Shown piece after piece: positions 1 to 11,900 of a stretch of DNA of 64,000 nt. A program made the position numbers and the translations under genes. The DNA lies in the NCBI GenBank assembly GCA_022835595.1, contig BQUP01000006.1:372001-436000 (forward strand), read 5' to 3'. This DNA is from Cystobasidium ongulense (lineage: Eukaryota; Basidiomycota; Cystobasidiomycetes; Cystobasidiales; Cystobasidiaceae). Positions within the stretch are counted from its first letter, which is position 1. Each line of letters begins with the position of its first letter. Under the pieces are notes generated by a model that saw nothing but the letters and a program-made list of their open reading frames with translations, did not search any database and was not told the DNA's origin.

Positions 1-769
1 GTCCAACTATTGTGAAAGACGATGGCAAATCCTCGAGTAGCTCTTCAGGCAAAATTGCCCGCAAGATTTGGTCTGATCCATCTATATTAGTAAAAGAAGG
101 AAACATCCTTGTCTATCTTAGTTGCTCACTCGCGTTCCAATAAGTATAGTCTAATGTAATATGATGGCCGATTGTCGTAACTCCATGTTTCCCCAATATT
201 TCCTTCGCTTCTGCAGGCAGCTCATCTAAAAGGAAAGCTTCAGCGAGTAATTTGACTGTTTTAGATTCAATCACGGGCTCACCATTTGTCGCTTTATTTA
301 GAAGCAAGAGCTTCGTGTCGTTGGATTCCGGATCTGCAACTATAGAAGCGACTCTCGGAATGGTCAAGACGGAGCTATTTGGCAATCAGCGAGTCAAAAG
401 GCAACAGTAAGTATGATTTATTCCGGGTATCGTAGCGGATCTAGCTTACCTAGATAACTCCTTCTTGACTTTCCCAACCTGAGCAGTAGGTACCCTTGCA
501 GCTAGCACATCAATCTTCAATTTCAAAGCATCTTTATCGAAAGTTTCGAATGTCATTCCTCTATGCACAGGAGGCTCTAATATCACCGGAGAAGCCATGA
601 TTCTTGACCTTGCTTTATGCAGATGCGGTGAAGTGCTGAATGAATACCGTTCTGAGAGTTGCAGGTTGATCGGCTTCAATGTATGCCTTCTTGATGGTGT
701 GAGCAAACGAGTTGGAAGGTGAAGACCTCGTAGAAGCGGCGCGGTCGTGTGCAAGAGTGTTCTAAGCAT
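1..769 (-). CDS. TRM5: tRNA (guanine-37-N1)-methyltransferase, N-terminal part
   Basis: Partial gene running off the left edge. Exons read 769-450, 374-130 and 81-1, with GT-AG borders that keep frame. The joined protein carries the N-terminal Trm5 signature: a PVxRGM-like segment, IPRVASIVADP, an LGKHG..GHHITLDYxYW stretch and an ILRAILPEELLEDLPSSFT stretch. Trm5 methylates N1 of G37 next to the anticodon and in fungi serves both cytosol and mitochondria. The first Met (769) opens a basic, Ser/Thr/Leu-rich leader of 57 residues with almost no acidic residues, which looks like a mitochondrial presequence. A second in-frame Met at 598 (MASPVI) sits just before the conserved domain and would give the cytosolic form. 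The catalytic methyltransferase domain lies outside the window. Family call is secure; use of two starts is inferred. Confidence 0.88.
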
Positions 770-1490
770 GCATCTGGCTCGGTCGTATGTGCAGTCCTGT
801 TGCAGTCATCAGTCAAGTGAAGCCAGGCAGGCATTCAAAAAAACGTGAGGGTATGGCTGGCGCGATCGGCTTCTGTATTAAGTGGTATAACAGACCACAC
901 AGCAAGGATCTCGACCTCCAGTCACGTCAGTGATCCAAGTAGTGGCTCTTGAGCAGGCAGGTGAGTACCACTCGATACACCCGCAAGTTGGCGTGAGAAC
1001 ACAAGGAGGGCGACAGTGGCGAATAAGAAGGCAATAGGCAGCACAATGCGCCTCAGCTGGAGCAGCACTAGAAGGGCATACCTGCTTCAAGTCTTATTTC
1101 GCAAGTTGAGAAATTGCAAAGACTATCAAATAATTGAGACTTTTGACGATTGGCATTGTGTAAAATAGCACGTTAGTAGAGGGTTAGTAGACTAATCGTA
1201 CAAAGAACTGAAAATAATAAGTAAAAAGATCCCTAAATAAGAATGGAAAGAAAAGAGACATTTCTACAAGAGGCACTAAAGATATTGTAGCTTTTGTTTA
1301 TCCCGTGAAAAATAGTTAGTTTGGTTAGTTCGATTTTTTCGTTTGCCCCCCTCCCATCCATGTTTTGTCTGAACCCTTCCTTCAGTATCCAAGAGAAAGA
1401 AACAAAAAGACTGTCTTTGCGCATGTTCTGACTTTGGGTGCTTTGATTCTGTGGTGAAATAAAGCATATCTTGATTGGCCCGGCCAACAT
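770..1490. other. intergenic: TRM5 5' flank and BBP 3' flank
   Basis: No gene is supported here. Positions 770-870 should hold the TRM5 promoter and about 1090-1490 the A/T-rich 3' untranslated region of BBP. A 70-codon Cys-rich frame (1090-878, minus) has no splice, family or promoter support. Confidence 0.5.
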
Positions 1491-3266
1491 TTAGTATCCA
1501 CCATATCCTTGATCGTAGCTTTGTGCTGGCGCTCCGCCATAAGCAGGCTGTGGTGGTGCACCTCCATAATTGTATTGACCAGCAGCAGCGTAGTCGTAGC
1601 CACCAGGCTGTGCATTGTACCCAGCAGCTTGAGCAGCTTGCGCGTATCCTCCTGCGTATTGAGGCTGATAAGTGCCACCCTGGAACCCTTGACCTTGGCC
1701 GCCTCTATCTCCACCTCTTCTGTCATTGTTGGGAGGTTGAGGGGGGTGCCTACGAGGGGACGAGGTGTCAGCAAAATGCTCTATAAACATAGAAATAAGA
1801 CAGATTTGAGCTCACCAGTTTGAGGCAATACGCCATGGTGGAAGAGGACGACCATCGGGGCCCATACCAGGAGCCAGTTGAGGAGCTTGAGCAGTCATGG
1901 GTGATCCAGCTCCGTATCCAGGTGGTCCATTGTGGTGTTGAGGAGGGGGAGGGCCACCAGAAGCCGAAGGAGGAGGAGCTTCACCTAATTCAGCCATAAG
2001 AGCCGAATATTCTGAATCGAATTGAGGAGTAGTAGGATTAACACCACCAGTTCTACCTTTATCTCTGTGTGCAATACAATCTCTAGCCATATGTCCCATA
2101 TTTCCACAATTCCTGCATACTACATTTGCAGTAAAGTTCTTTTGCTCTGGACAATCCCATTTACGATGTCCTAATTTACCGCAATTTTGACATGGTTGAT
2201 TCTCATCATCTCGAAGTGTTCCGTTTAACATGGCTAGTTCTCGTAGTTGCTGTCGCTTATGATCGTTCTGTTCATCTGGTGTTGACGCTGCTGTTGCAAT
2301 AACTCGATTGATCAACTTGGCACATGCATCTACTTTCTCCTGCGTGTCTCCGGTAACCATGCAATGCAGTTCATCCTCTTCATCATGAGAACGTGTTCCG
2401 TAGTTGCCTTTACCTTCCTTTGTCGAACCTTTACCTCGGATGACAATTTTCGCTCCTGTATCCTGCTCCATCTTTTTGAGCGAGTTACCACGCGGTCCTA
2501 GGATAAGACCGATCCATTTAATTTCAGGAAACTCTTTAGCTGGGAGGTAGATCTTTTCTGTTGGTCTTCCTGACATTCGCTTTTGCATGAGATACTCGGT
2601 AGGAGGTTTGTAGTTGGGATCGGACCGCATCTGTCTTTCGACGAGCTTGTTGCGTTCATCTTCGAGCTTCTTACGGTATCTGATCTCGCGAGTGTTGGTT
2701 CTTCGACCGTGATGGTCGTAGGTGGGTGGAGGTGAAGGAGATCTCTCTCTGTCAGGAGGGACGACATCGCCGCTTCTTAGCTTGCGAGTGATTTCCTCAA
2801 GTCGGACATGCATGGCATATGCCTCTAGATCCTTGCCGGATACACCACCAGCGATGGCAGTGGGCATACCAGCGACATCAATCTTGTCGTTCTCGTCGCC
2901 CCATCTTGACTTTCTCTTGCGTGGCTCATTGCTGGCTGCGCTTGATTGCATTGGAGGTGGTGGTGGCATACCCCCGCCAGCTCCGTTGGACTGGTAGGTG
3001 GATGTGCCACGCTGGGGGTATGGATCATATCCACCACCACCACCGCCGCCTTGATATTGCTGCTGAGGAGGTGGAGGTGGTTGCTGCTGATACTGCTGCT
3101 GCTGGTGCTGGGGAGGTCCACCTTCGCCGCCTCCCCATCTTCTCATGCCGGCGAGAGGTGCATCATTGGCACCAGTGCGCTGCGAGTTGGCTGTGGAAGC
3201 ATGACGAGTCAGCTTGTTGGCGAGTGATAGTCTGTCCTGCTGGGTATACTCACATCTCCAAGACAT
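1491..3266 (-). CDS. MSL5: branchpoint-bridging protein (SF1/BBP splicing factor)
   Basis: Three exons, 3266-3254, 3190-1816 and 1749-1491, encode 548 aa. The protein recognises the intron branch-point sequence and bridges it to the 5' splice complex early in spliceosome assembly, in the nucleus. Visible parts in order: a Gly/Gln/Pro-rich start; a KRKSRWG motif followed by the SF1 helical region; a YRKKLEDERN..LVERQ linker; a KH/QUA2 domain with the GLILGPRGNSLKKME loop; two CCHC zinc knuckles (CQNCGKLGHRKWDC and CRNCGNMGHMARDC); and a long Pro/Gly/Tyr-rich tail ending in GYGGY. The first exon holds only four codons plus one base before a GTGAGT donor. The next Met downstream would lose only part of the disordered leader, so the start is slightly uncertain. 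Confidence 0.95.
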
Positions 3267-5995
3267 GATGGCGGTCCGCTGTCGAATCGAGCGAGCGAGC
3301 TTCTTCTCGGCTTGATGCTCCTGAAGTTAGCCTGACGAGGCTGGCAGACTAGAGCGAGCGCTGTATAGTGCGCGCAGTAGGTTCAAGCAGTCGGTCTTGT
3401 TCGCCGTCGAGCGTGCGTGCTTGTCGGTTGGATAGCTGCAGAGGTGCGAGAAGCGAGAAGTAGGCCAGGCAGCGAGCTTCGACGGCGGCGGCGACGAGGA
3501 CAGAAAGCCAGCTGACTCAGCATGGCAGACGGGTGTGATGGCAGCATGGACAGCGTATCCTGCATCTCCAATGCTGCTATGCTGCTGCTTCACCTCGCTC
3601 GACCGTCGTCTATCGTTGTATTCCTCGATTGCCTCTGTCGATGGCCTACTTTACTGCAAATTTCAAGCAGACGCGGCTCTCTTCTCTTCCAAACAGTCGA
3701 CCGCAAGCATTCGACACGAGAGACACTACATGCAGCAAGCATCCGCACCCGACAGAGTCATGTCGTCGCACCGTCCTTCTGCTCTCGCCTGCCGGTCTCG
3801 CTGCCCTCGTTGACCGAGTTTGCACCTTGTAAGTGACCTACTAGAAAGACTCTTCCACCCACACCCTCTACTCTACTCCATCCATCCGACTACTACTCTC
3901 GTAGATGACACTTGCAGCAAACGCTGTAGATAACACGAATCAATCATTTGAGACCCCGCGAAGGGAGGGCTTCGGCCAGCCTGGGGAATGCTCGTTTAAA
4001 CATGCATCACCAACTGAGAGACTCGCACCTCTCACGTCTCTCTATACCTCATCCCACGCTCCGCGACATTTCGCTGACTCCCTCTATAGGCCTCTTGCTG
4101 TTGTTCCGACTTTCTCACAACGCCTCTGCAAGCTGCGGCTCACCTCTGACGGTAAGCATAATTCTTCACTCTTTTCCATCTATCCCTCCTATCACACAAA
4201 ACACTCCACTCTCTCCCCCATCTAGATGATGTTACAGTTTATACATTATTACAGTTCTGCTACTGATTCCACCTCGAGCGGGGTTGGAAGATGCAGATAA
4301 ACCCCTACCAAGCTTACCTATTCTGAAAGCGCCCTTTTCCATCCCTCCTTCTCCCATTGCTCCCTCTACCTGCACTTTGTACTGACTATCCTTCCTATTT
4401 AGCTTGTATCCCCTCTTGTAGCATACACCGTCACGCCTGGCTGATCTATTTGTAACGTGAGCATCTGCAATCTCTTCCCACACGTCGTACCCCACCCTTC
4501 CTACCATTCCCACCCTTGCAACCGATGAAACCTTTTCGTTAAATCCATTCTATGAAAAAACGGAACACTCCACTTTTTACTTCTGTTTCCTCTTTGAATA
4601 TCTTCTGGAGATCTTCTGCGAAGGAAAAGTTTGCATTATGGGAGGAGAAGGCAAGAGTCGAGGCAAGAGGATTTGGGGAACAAGGAAAATCGGAATAGAG
4701 AATGCTAGTGCTTTGATATCTTTTGCTTTCTTCTTCCTTATTATCGTCCTCATTCTTAGCTCTATTCCGAAAGAAGGTTTAAAAAGGCATCTTTCCCATC
4801 TCGATTAGCATTTCTCTTTCATTTCCTTTCCCTCTTAGATTGGGTTGTGACTTGGACAAAAACGTGAGAAAGGCTGCACCCGATTATCATGTCTTTGTTT
4901 GGGAAGCGATTTGATTTGAATGGGAGGGAGATTTGGGAAATGTGAAAGGGTGGGTTAGATGTCTTCCCTTCTGAAGGTCAGAGTGTTTGGAGTTTGGACT
5001 TCGGGAGACTAAGTAGAGATATCTATGCGATATGGTAGCTCTTTTTCTATTTTATCTTTGAACTCCACTTCCTCCTACCTTGGTGAAATTCCTTCTATTC
5101 TTTCCTTATGTAGCTCTTCTTGAGTAGATAATCTCAATTTAAGGGAGATATTTCGGAGGAGTCGTGGGACGAAGAGAGGAGAGTTTCAGAAGATTTTAAT
5201 TTACGTGCTGATAGCAGTCCCCATTATTTACCTCTCTCTACCTCTACATCTCCTATTCCATCATGTATCCTGTGCTGACTTTCGTATTCACCCTTTCCTT
5301 CCTATAGTGATATATTGTTCTCGTGTTGTGTAAGTCCGGTCAGACGGCGTTTGAAATATTGTTCCTTGCGGCAGATCACATCGCATCCCTTCATTAAAGG
5401 ATCACCTTACCGAGGAGTCTCTGCCCCCTGATTCGCAAATGTCGCGAATCAGGTGGCAGAGACTCCTCGGTAAGGTGATCCTTTAATGAAGGTTGCGATA
5501 TGATCTGCCTACTAGTGTATTAAGAGCCAGTGTTTTGTTTGTGCAATGCAATTCAGAATTTGGTTCTACAACAACATGACTTTCGTTTTGCACTTGCTAT
5601 TGCACTAGAGCTACATTGATGTCGAATCTCGGGGGCCACATACAGTCTTGCGCTTTACGACGGAGCAAGTGCCAGTGAGCGGGAGTCTCACTTCGAATAT
5701 TGTAGAATCTACAATCGCTCCTCACCTGCGTATAGTATGTTCTATCGACTTTTGTCGAAGCTGGTGGCGACTTGCGCCTTATGGCCTCGGAAAACTTTGA
5801 GTATTTGGAGGGATACCTTGCAGGCAGCCTGTGCGGTAGTACAACGTCCCACTCGCGTAGCTTGTACACGAGAACGCTTCTGTATACTTGCCCTGCCCGA
5901 TCTTCAATTTCCGTCGAAATCGATATTTTGTCGACACTCGAAATCTGAAATTTGAGGTCTTGCTGGCTTTGGACATGGCTTTTCATGGTTTAGCG
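3267..5995. other. 2.7 kb region without a recognisable gene
   Basis: This stretch lies between the BBP start and the ATR stop. Positions 3267-3520 should include the BBP promoter. From about 3840 to 4230 the + strand is strongly pyrimidine-rich, with splice-like GTAAG and TAG steps (about 3831 and 3903), as in fungal 5' leaders, but no conserved coding frame follows. Positions 4540-5340 are A/G and T-rich with many stops in all frames. Frames of 90-130 codons here (for example 5986-5597 minus) show no family resemblance. A non-coding transcript is possible. The only clear structure is the foldback hairpin at 5370-5509. Confidence 0.45.
5370..5509. repeat. near-perfect 140-nt foldback (inverted repeat)
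   Basis: The left arm 5370-5436 and the right arm 5444-5509 are reverse complements over about 66 bases with roughly three mismatches and a single bulge, separated by a 7-base loop. The arms begin with GGCAGATCA and end with TGATCTGCC. No convincing flanking direct repeat is visible. It could be a foldback/MITE-type element or the template of a hairpin RNA; no coding capacity is present. Confidence 0.9.
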
Positions 5996-8900
5996 CTAAA
6001 GCCAGCTTGCCCAGCCGCAGTACATTCCTCCCTGTTTGCATAGAAGGTATTGAGGTGTCAGTATCGAAAAATCCCAAAGTGCCACCATCCGACCGTGATG
6101 TGGCAAACCCGCCAAATCACCACCTCAAGCACGGCACTCACCAAGTTCTTAGGATCCGTAGCTTCCTTAAACAAAGTCTCAACAGTCATTTCAACCGAAA
6201 CGACGTTATCCGCGCTTGCGTTATTTTCTTGTGGGAAAGTAGTCGATTGAGTTCCTTTTAATTTATTTGAAATTATTGCTAATGCATTTCTAGCTTCTGA
6301 CTTTCTTTGTTCTTCTTCTCTTCGTGCCTTTTGTTCTTTCGTCTCGTTGCGTGCTGCTCCTATGTTCTTCCGCTGTTATTATAGTCAAACGTGTACCGTA
6401 AAATCAGGGGTGAAAGCCAAAGAGAGTTAGCAGTGAATACGATGGTTCATGATTGAAGGAGTGAAACTCACTTCTACTTTCCCACCTCTTGTCAATTGTA
6501 GATCCAGCAAGGGATCGTGAACGAAAGATTCTAATACACTGATGAGGGAGTTCCGGTTCTCTCGTAATATACGAAGTGTAATCTCGCAACATCGTCTGAA
6601 AACTCCTTCTACCCCCGTTATACCGAAGCCATCGATTACGTTCTGCGTAAGTCGGAAAGGGACTTTTTCTGCAATGTCGAAGTGAACTTGACCCTGTTGT
6701 TGATTAGAAAACGTAAACGTTCATAGAAGGTCTCAGCATAATTGAAGTGCATTGACATCTAGCTCATCAAGGTTATTCTCACCATTCCAAAAAGACAATT
6801 GAAATCGACATGCACGACATCGCCATTCGTGGAGTCAATCAGTATATTCTCTCCGTGTCGGTCGCCAAGACTGTATGAACAGGGACTCCGCATCAGCACG
6901 CGTCGAAAGGAACTTTGCTATGGTCACTAACCCCAGCACAAAGCCAACCATCGACATGACAGCAGCAGTCCTCCCATAATTTGTCCTAGCTTTGAACCAA
7001 GCGGTAGGTTCGGGAAAATTGCTCATAAACCATTCATGGAAGATAGGTGGCACAGTGGGGAGGATTTCCTCCGTGAATGCTTTCCCACATTTGGCGAGAT
7101 CGTTCTTCTGTGCCGTCTTGAGCGTTTCGTAGACCTTCTTGAGATGATCATTCTGCAGATGTGGAAGAATTTGAACATTCATTATTGTTAATGCCGAGCG
7201 AAACAGTCTTTATTCTCGAAATTGGCACCCACCCAAACCGATATTCCTCGCGGTTCATAGCAGGATATGAAGAGATGCCGAATGCCTTGCGTGTCCGGCA
7301 CCCATTCAATGAGCCCACATTGCTCGGACAGCGGTATCACTGCATATCCTCGAATGCCTGAATGCATGTTGAAAGAAAAGAAACAAGATCATCAGAGCAT
7401 GCACTTGTGCGCCAATCCGCTGGGCGCGTGCTTACCCAATCCACGCTTTCTCGCCTCTGGATCCTTCATCAAAAGCTTTCCAATGAGCGCCGTGCACTCG
7501 TTAAACCGGTTGTCCTTCCGTAGATCGTCCAGAGGCTTGCACAAGAATCGATAGGATCTACCATCCGAACCTATGATTACAATTTTTCTCGGCTTCGCGA
7601 CAGATGACATAATATCGACCTCATCCTTGAAGCCTTGGAAGGTGACGAGATCCGATGGGAAAGGTTTATGAGCGAAGACTTTCTCATCTGTGGGAAGCGT
7701 TATCGTCATTGCATTCTGCAGGGGAATGATAATGTCACATGGCACCATCGCCTTGAGAGCAGGGAAGGTTTGCGCCATGCTCAGCGTACCCGAGCCTTCG
7801 ACTTTCATTGCAGCCATCTCGAGGAAGCATCTGACAAGCTCTTGCAAAGTACGAACAGTCGCGGTCAAGGCTTGATTAGCAGCAGACGCCGGGCTCGCCT
7901 GAGCTCGCTTGAGTATTTGCGTACAGCGGTCTCTTCGCGCATTATTGACGGAGTAGAGCACACCAAGCATTGTCCAGATGGCTTGTTGTGGATAGTGTTG
8001 TATAACCCGCTCGATCAAGTAGACAAGCTGTGCATATACTGCTGTACTCTCGTGATTGACCCGAGAAACCAGTTGCGGTAGGACCGACAGCCACTACAGT
8101 GTCGCAACAACTCGTATCAGTACACTTCAGGTTACGAGCGGCACCTGATCGCTTACCATATATGGCGGGAGCTTATCGAGAGAACGTCTGATATGCCCAT
8201 ATATCTTCTCAAACATAGATACCGCAGACTTTATAGCTGGTAATTGATTTTGCTTCAACTGTTCGATTTTTCGCATTCTACACAAGGCGGAGTCAGTATC
8301 CAGAGGGGATGGGCAGGGAATAATCGGATTGTCACGCACTTTGGATTGTTGGCTGCTGCGCCGGCTGTGCCTGGCACGATGGCTTCTATTGGGAGGACAG
8401 CAATGTCCGGCCATGCTCCCATATCGAGCCAAATCGTAACCATACGAGGGAGGGCTTGGTAAATGTACTTTGCGCCAAATCTGAGTGCTCGTGAGAAAAA
8501 GTGTACGCATATTTCCATGCAACTGAGCAGGATTTCACTACAGGTCGAGAGCTCTGCGTCAGTTGTGGGCTCCAAACGCGTGCAATGCACATGCTCACTT
8601 CGTCTTTGCTGCGCGTCCATCGGCAGCCGGCTTTTTCTCGAACGGTGGACTGGCTTGGACCATGTCGTCGGCATACTGACCCATGCGATAGTAGGCTGCT
8701 TCCCATCTGTTGGCGAAGAGGACGTCAATGTGTATCAACATACCCCCTTGAATGTGCTTACTCTGGACTCAATTTGATCGCCCGGGAGTACCGGGCCATT
8801 ATCTCAGCGTGTTCAAAACGCCCGGTTTCTTGCATCCAACGAGCGCTTCGCAAAGTTGCCTTGGCCAGCTTCTTCAGCATGGATGGGTCGTAATTGAGCT

Positions 8901-11900
8901 TATTGGACGAGCTTGCATCCAGAGCACCCAACAACTTCAAGCCTTGCTCGATCTCTTGCAGGGCACGATGTAGCTGATTGTTCGCATGGTAAAGTTTGGC
9001 TGATTGCATAAAAGCAAAATCTGCTTTCAATTGGTTAGCCTGTAGGATGGCGCTGTATGCTGTCTGAAGGTGTTGTGCTTTGATGGCGATTTTGGAGGTT
9101 ACGAGCCACAATGGTCCGATATCGTTGGTATGCTCTTCAGCACCGCTGCAGAAGACGTGTGTAAGCGCTCTCCAGCTGCGGCTCATACCGGCGATCAACT
9201 CACCATAAGCGATACGTATTCCTGCGCATATTCAATATAGCTTCTCTTGTATTGAAAGCTGGAGAAGTGAGCTCAAGACGAGCTGCAAAGTCTGCTTGAT
9301 CCGCCTTGGATTGTCGCCGATGAGCTGCCCCTCCAACAGTAGACTGAGTGAACAACGTCTCGATCTCATGTAGCATATGCAGCTTGACTACAGTATCGTA
9401 GAAACGATGATACGAATCCTTGCTGGCCGTAGTGATAGTGGAGCCAAGGGATTCAGCTGCCTCGAGGAAAGCAGTGGCGTGTGAGCTGCCCGGCGACTCC
9501 TTCGATGCAAGAACTACGCGTGCGAAGGCAGCCTCTGGACAGGCAGGATTCGCCTGCTCGAGTGCTGAAGATATGGCTGCTATGTCGCCCGAAATGAGAG
9601 CGCTTTCCAGCTCGTACGGCGACAGTTCATTCTGCCAGTTGGCATGCTTGACTTGCAGACCTGCGATATGCGTCTTGAGGGAATCTGTGTAGGCGGAATC
9701 AGCGAGTTGCTATTACTCGCAGAAGACTAGTCTTACCGTAATGTCCCAGATTTCGCAAGCAGCGAAGAAGACCCAGATGAGATGCTGGATTGTCTGGCTG
9801 AAGCTGTAGTTGCACTTCCCAGCAACTCTGAGCGGACGTCCACCTGCCTGTCATTTCGTGTTCTCGGATCTGATGTTCCAGACTTGGCGAGATAATCGAA
9901 ACTGACACCCCTTCCATGCCATCGGGCTCGTTGAGCTCGGCATAGATGTTATGTAGCCGCTCATAGTAGTTCTGCAGCTGACTAGAGGGTTGCTTCGAGC
10001 CGAACCCATAGAGAATCCGTTCGTAATTGAGTAAAGCTCTCGCGTGACTTTTAGCATTGAACGCGGCATCAGCTACCATGTTCTGAGGGAGGGACTGAAA
10101 TAGTGAGTCTATCTTCTTAGTATAGAAAAGATGACCCTGGATCTCGTTGTCTGATTCTCGTCTTCTAAAACGCTTAGATACAAGTACTAGCCGCGCACGT
10201 CTCCAGGTGTTCAGCCGATCCATAAGCTCGAAGACAGCCTGGCGTGTGATATAATGTGGTCAGTAAGTTGTCGCTTCGCCCCAAAAGAAAAATGTTTTAC
10301 GCACCTGAGCGCAAAGAGATCTCGAATCGGGTGGCATTGGCAGTTCTTTTGACGGACTTATCTGATCTTGAAGGACAGTCTGAATTTCTTGACTGATGTT
10401 GGCAGTCTGTGTGGTGTTACCAGAGGTGATCGTAAAGAATACCAAGAATGGTAGAATGTAATGCGGGACGGTAAGGTCGTGTCCCCTTCGTACTGCAGCT
10501 CGCAAGGGTCCAAAGAGTTTTGCTGGACTATGAGGAAGGGTAACGCTAGAGTTTCCTTGCACCAGATGATCAATTAAATCTGATGTCCATGTCTGCAGCC
10601 ATTCCCTATATGACGTTCTGTTACTGTAGAGTGGATATTCCGGCTTTTCCGCCTTGACCGAGCTTTCTACCTTGATAGAAGCCGAGATCAATGGCTCCAC
10701 GACATCTTGAACGTGCCTTGGTAATGCATTCCAGCGCATACGAATCCCTGCATCGATGCCCTGTTTGAAAGTATTGCCAGATCGCAGAGATTCGTTAAAA
10801 CCACAAACCGCAGCAAGACCTTGTATGGCCAGATAGAGGGCGGTCTGTTGTTGCGGGTCGTTGGTAGTACGCAGCACACGGAGAAGTACTTTGTCGACCG
10901 TGTAGATGGCGAATCTCATACATTCATCTGGATTACGGAGATCATGCTCAATTACGAAGGCAGATTCTTCAGGTGGGAAAGTCATCCTATCTGGATCTAA
11001 AGCTCCAAGAACGCCCAGACATTGCAGTGCTAGCGCTCTTGCTGGCGACTTCGCTTCTGAGCTTCGAATTGCCGTAGAGAGAAGCGTATGGATAGTTTCC
11101 CCCAGCAGAGGAGAGAACGAGGACCCAGCCGCCAGCTTCTGTATATTTGCTGACTCGCATTTGAGATGTTGCAATAGCTCACGAAGCGTCTGTACAAGGG
11201 TCGCTTCATTGACCGTATCTAACCGAGTCAAATAAGCTTTGATGCGCTCTTCGGCAGATTGTCCTTGTCTTCTGGTAAGGAGGCGCTTCTGGTAACTATC
11301 GAGTTCCGGAATGCTTGACATGTCCGCTATACCTGTAAGAGCATCTTCCAGATTTTTGTATTGATCGACAAGGAAGTACTGCAGGATCGATTTGACGAGA
11401 GCCTTCTCGCTCAGTGAGAGATCAGGCCAGGCTTGGATGAAAACTGCTGTCGTCTGTGCAATCAAAGGCTTGACTTCTTCTATTCTCAGTGTCTCCAAGA
11501 ACCTTTTCCACAGTCGAAGAGCCGGTAAGCGGATTTCGCGGTCTTTGAATGACGTTTGTAGTATAGTCATGATCTGTGGATATGTTAATTAGTTCTTTCA
11601 ATTGACCCTTGGGATTTATTGTCGGCACTTACCTGAGGAGCTGCTCCAGAAACGAGCTGTCCAACACGAGACACAAGGATCTCCATACCTTGCAAAAGTA
11701 AAGCACGCTCTTCTGAATTTTTCTTGCCATACATGCCTCTCAATGAATCACCGGCACGTCCAAACACAGCTAGAATTGTGCCAGAGCGACCTAGAAGTGC
11801 AGTGGCGTCTTTCAGGCTTAGATAATGTCCACCATTAAGATCCTTGAATATCCGTTGGATAATGGAGTCGAGCTGGAAAAAGCACATCACAACAATCAGC

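Noticed and set aside
878-1090. 70-codon Cys-rich minus-strand frame
   Set aside because: The cysteines do not form metallothionein- or effector-like patterns, there is no signal peptide, and no splice or promoter support.
5597-5986. 129-codon minus-strand frame after the ATR stop
   Set aside because: ATR ends with a complete FATC domain at 5996; the downstream frame has no conserved feature.
9146-9240. Apparent frameshift or 28-nt micro-intron in the ATR FAT domain
   Set aside because: A normal 58-nt intron (GTGAGT at 9203 to CTGCAG at 9146) restores the frame and fits the family alignment.
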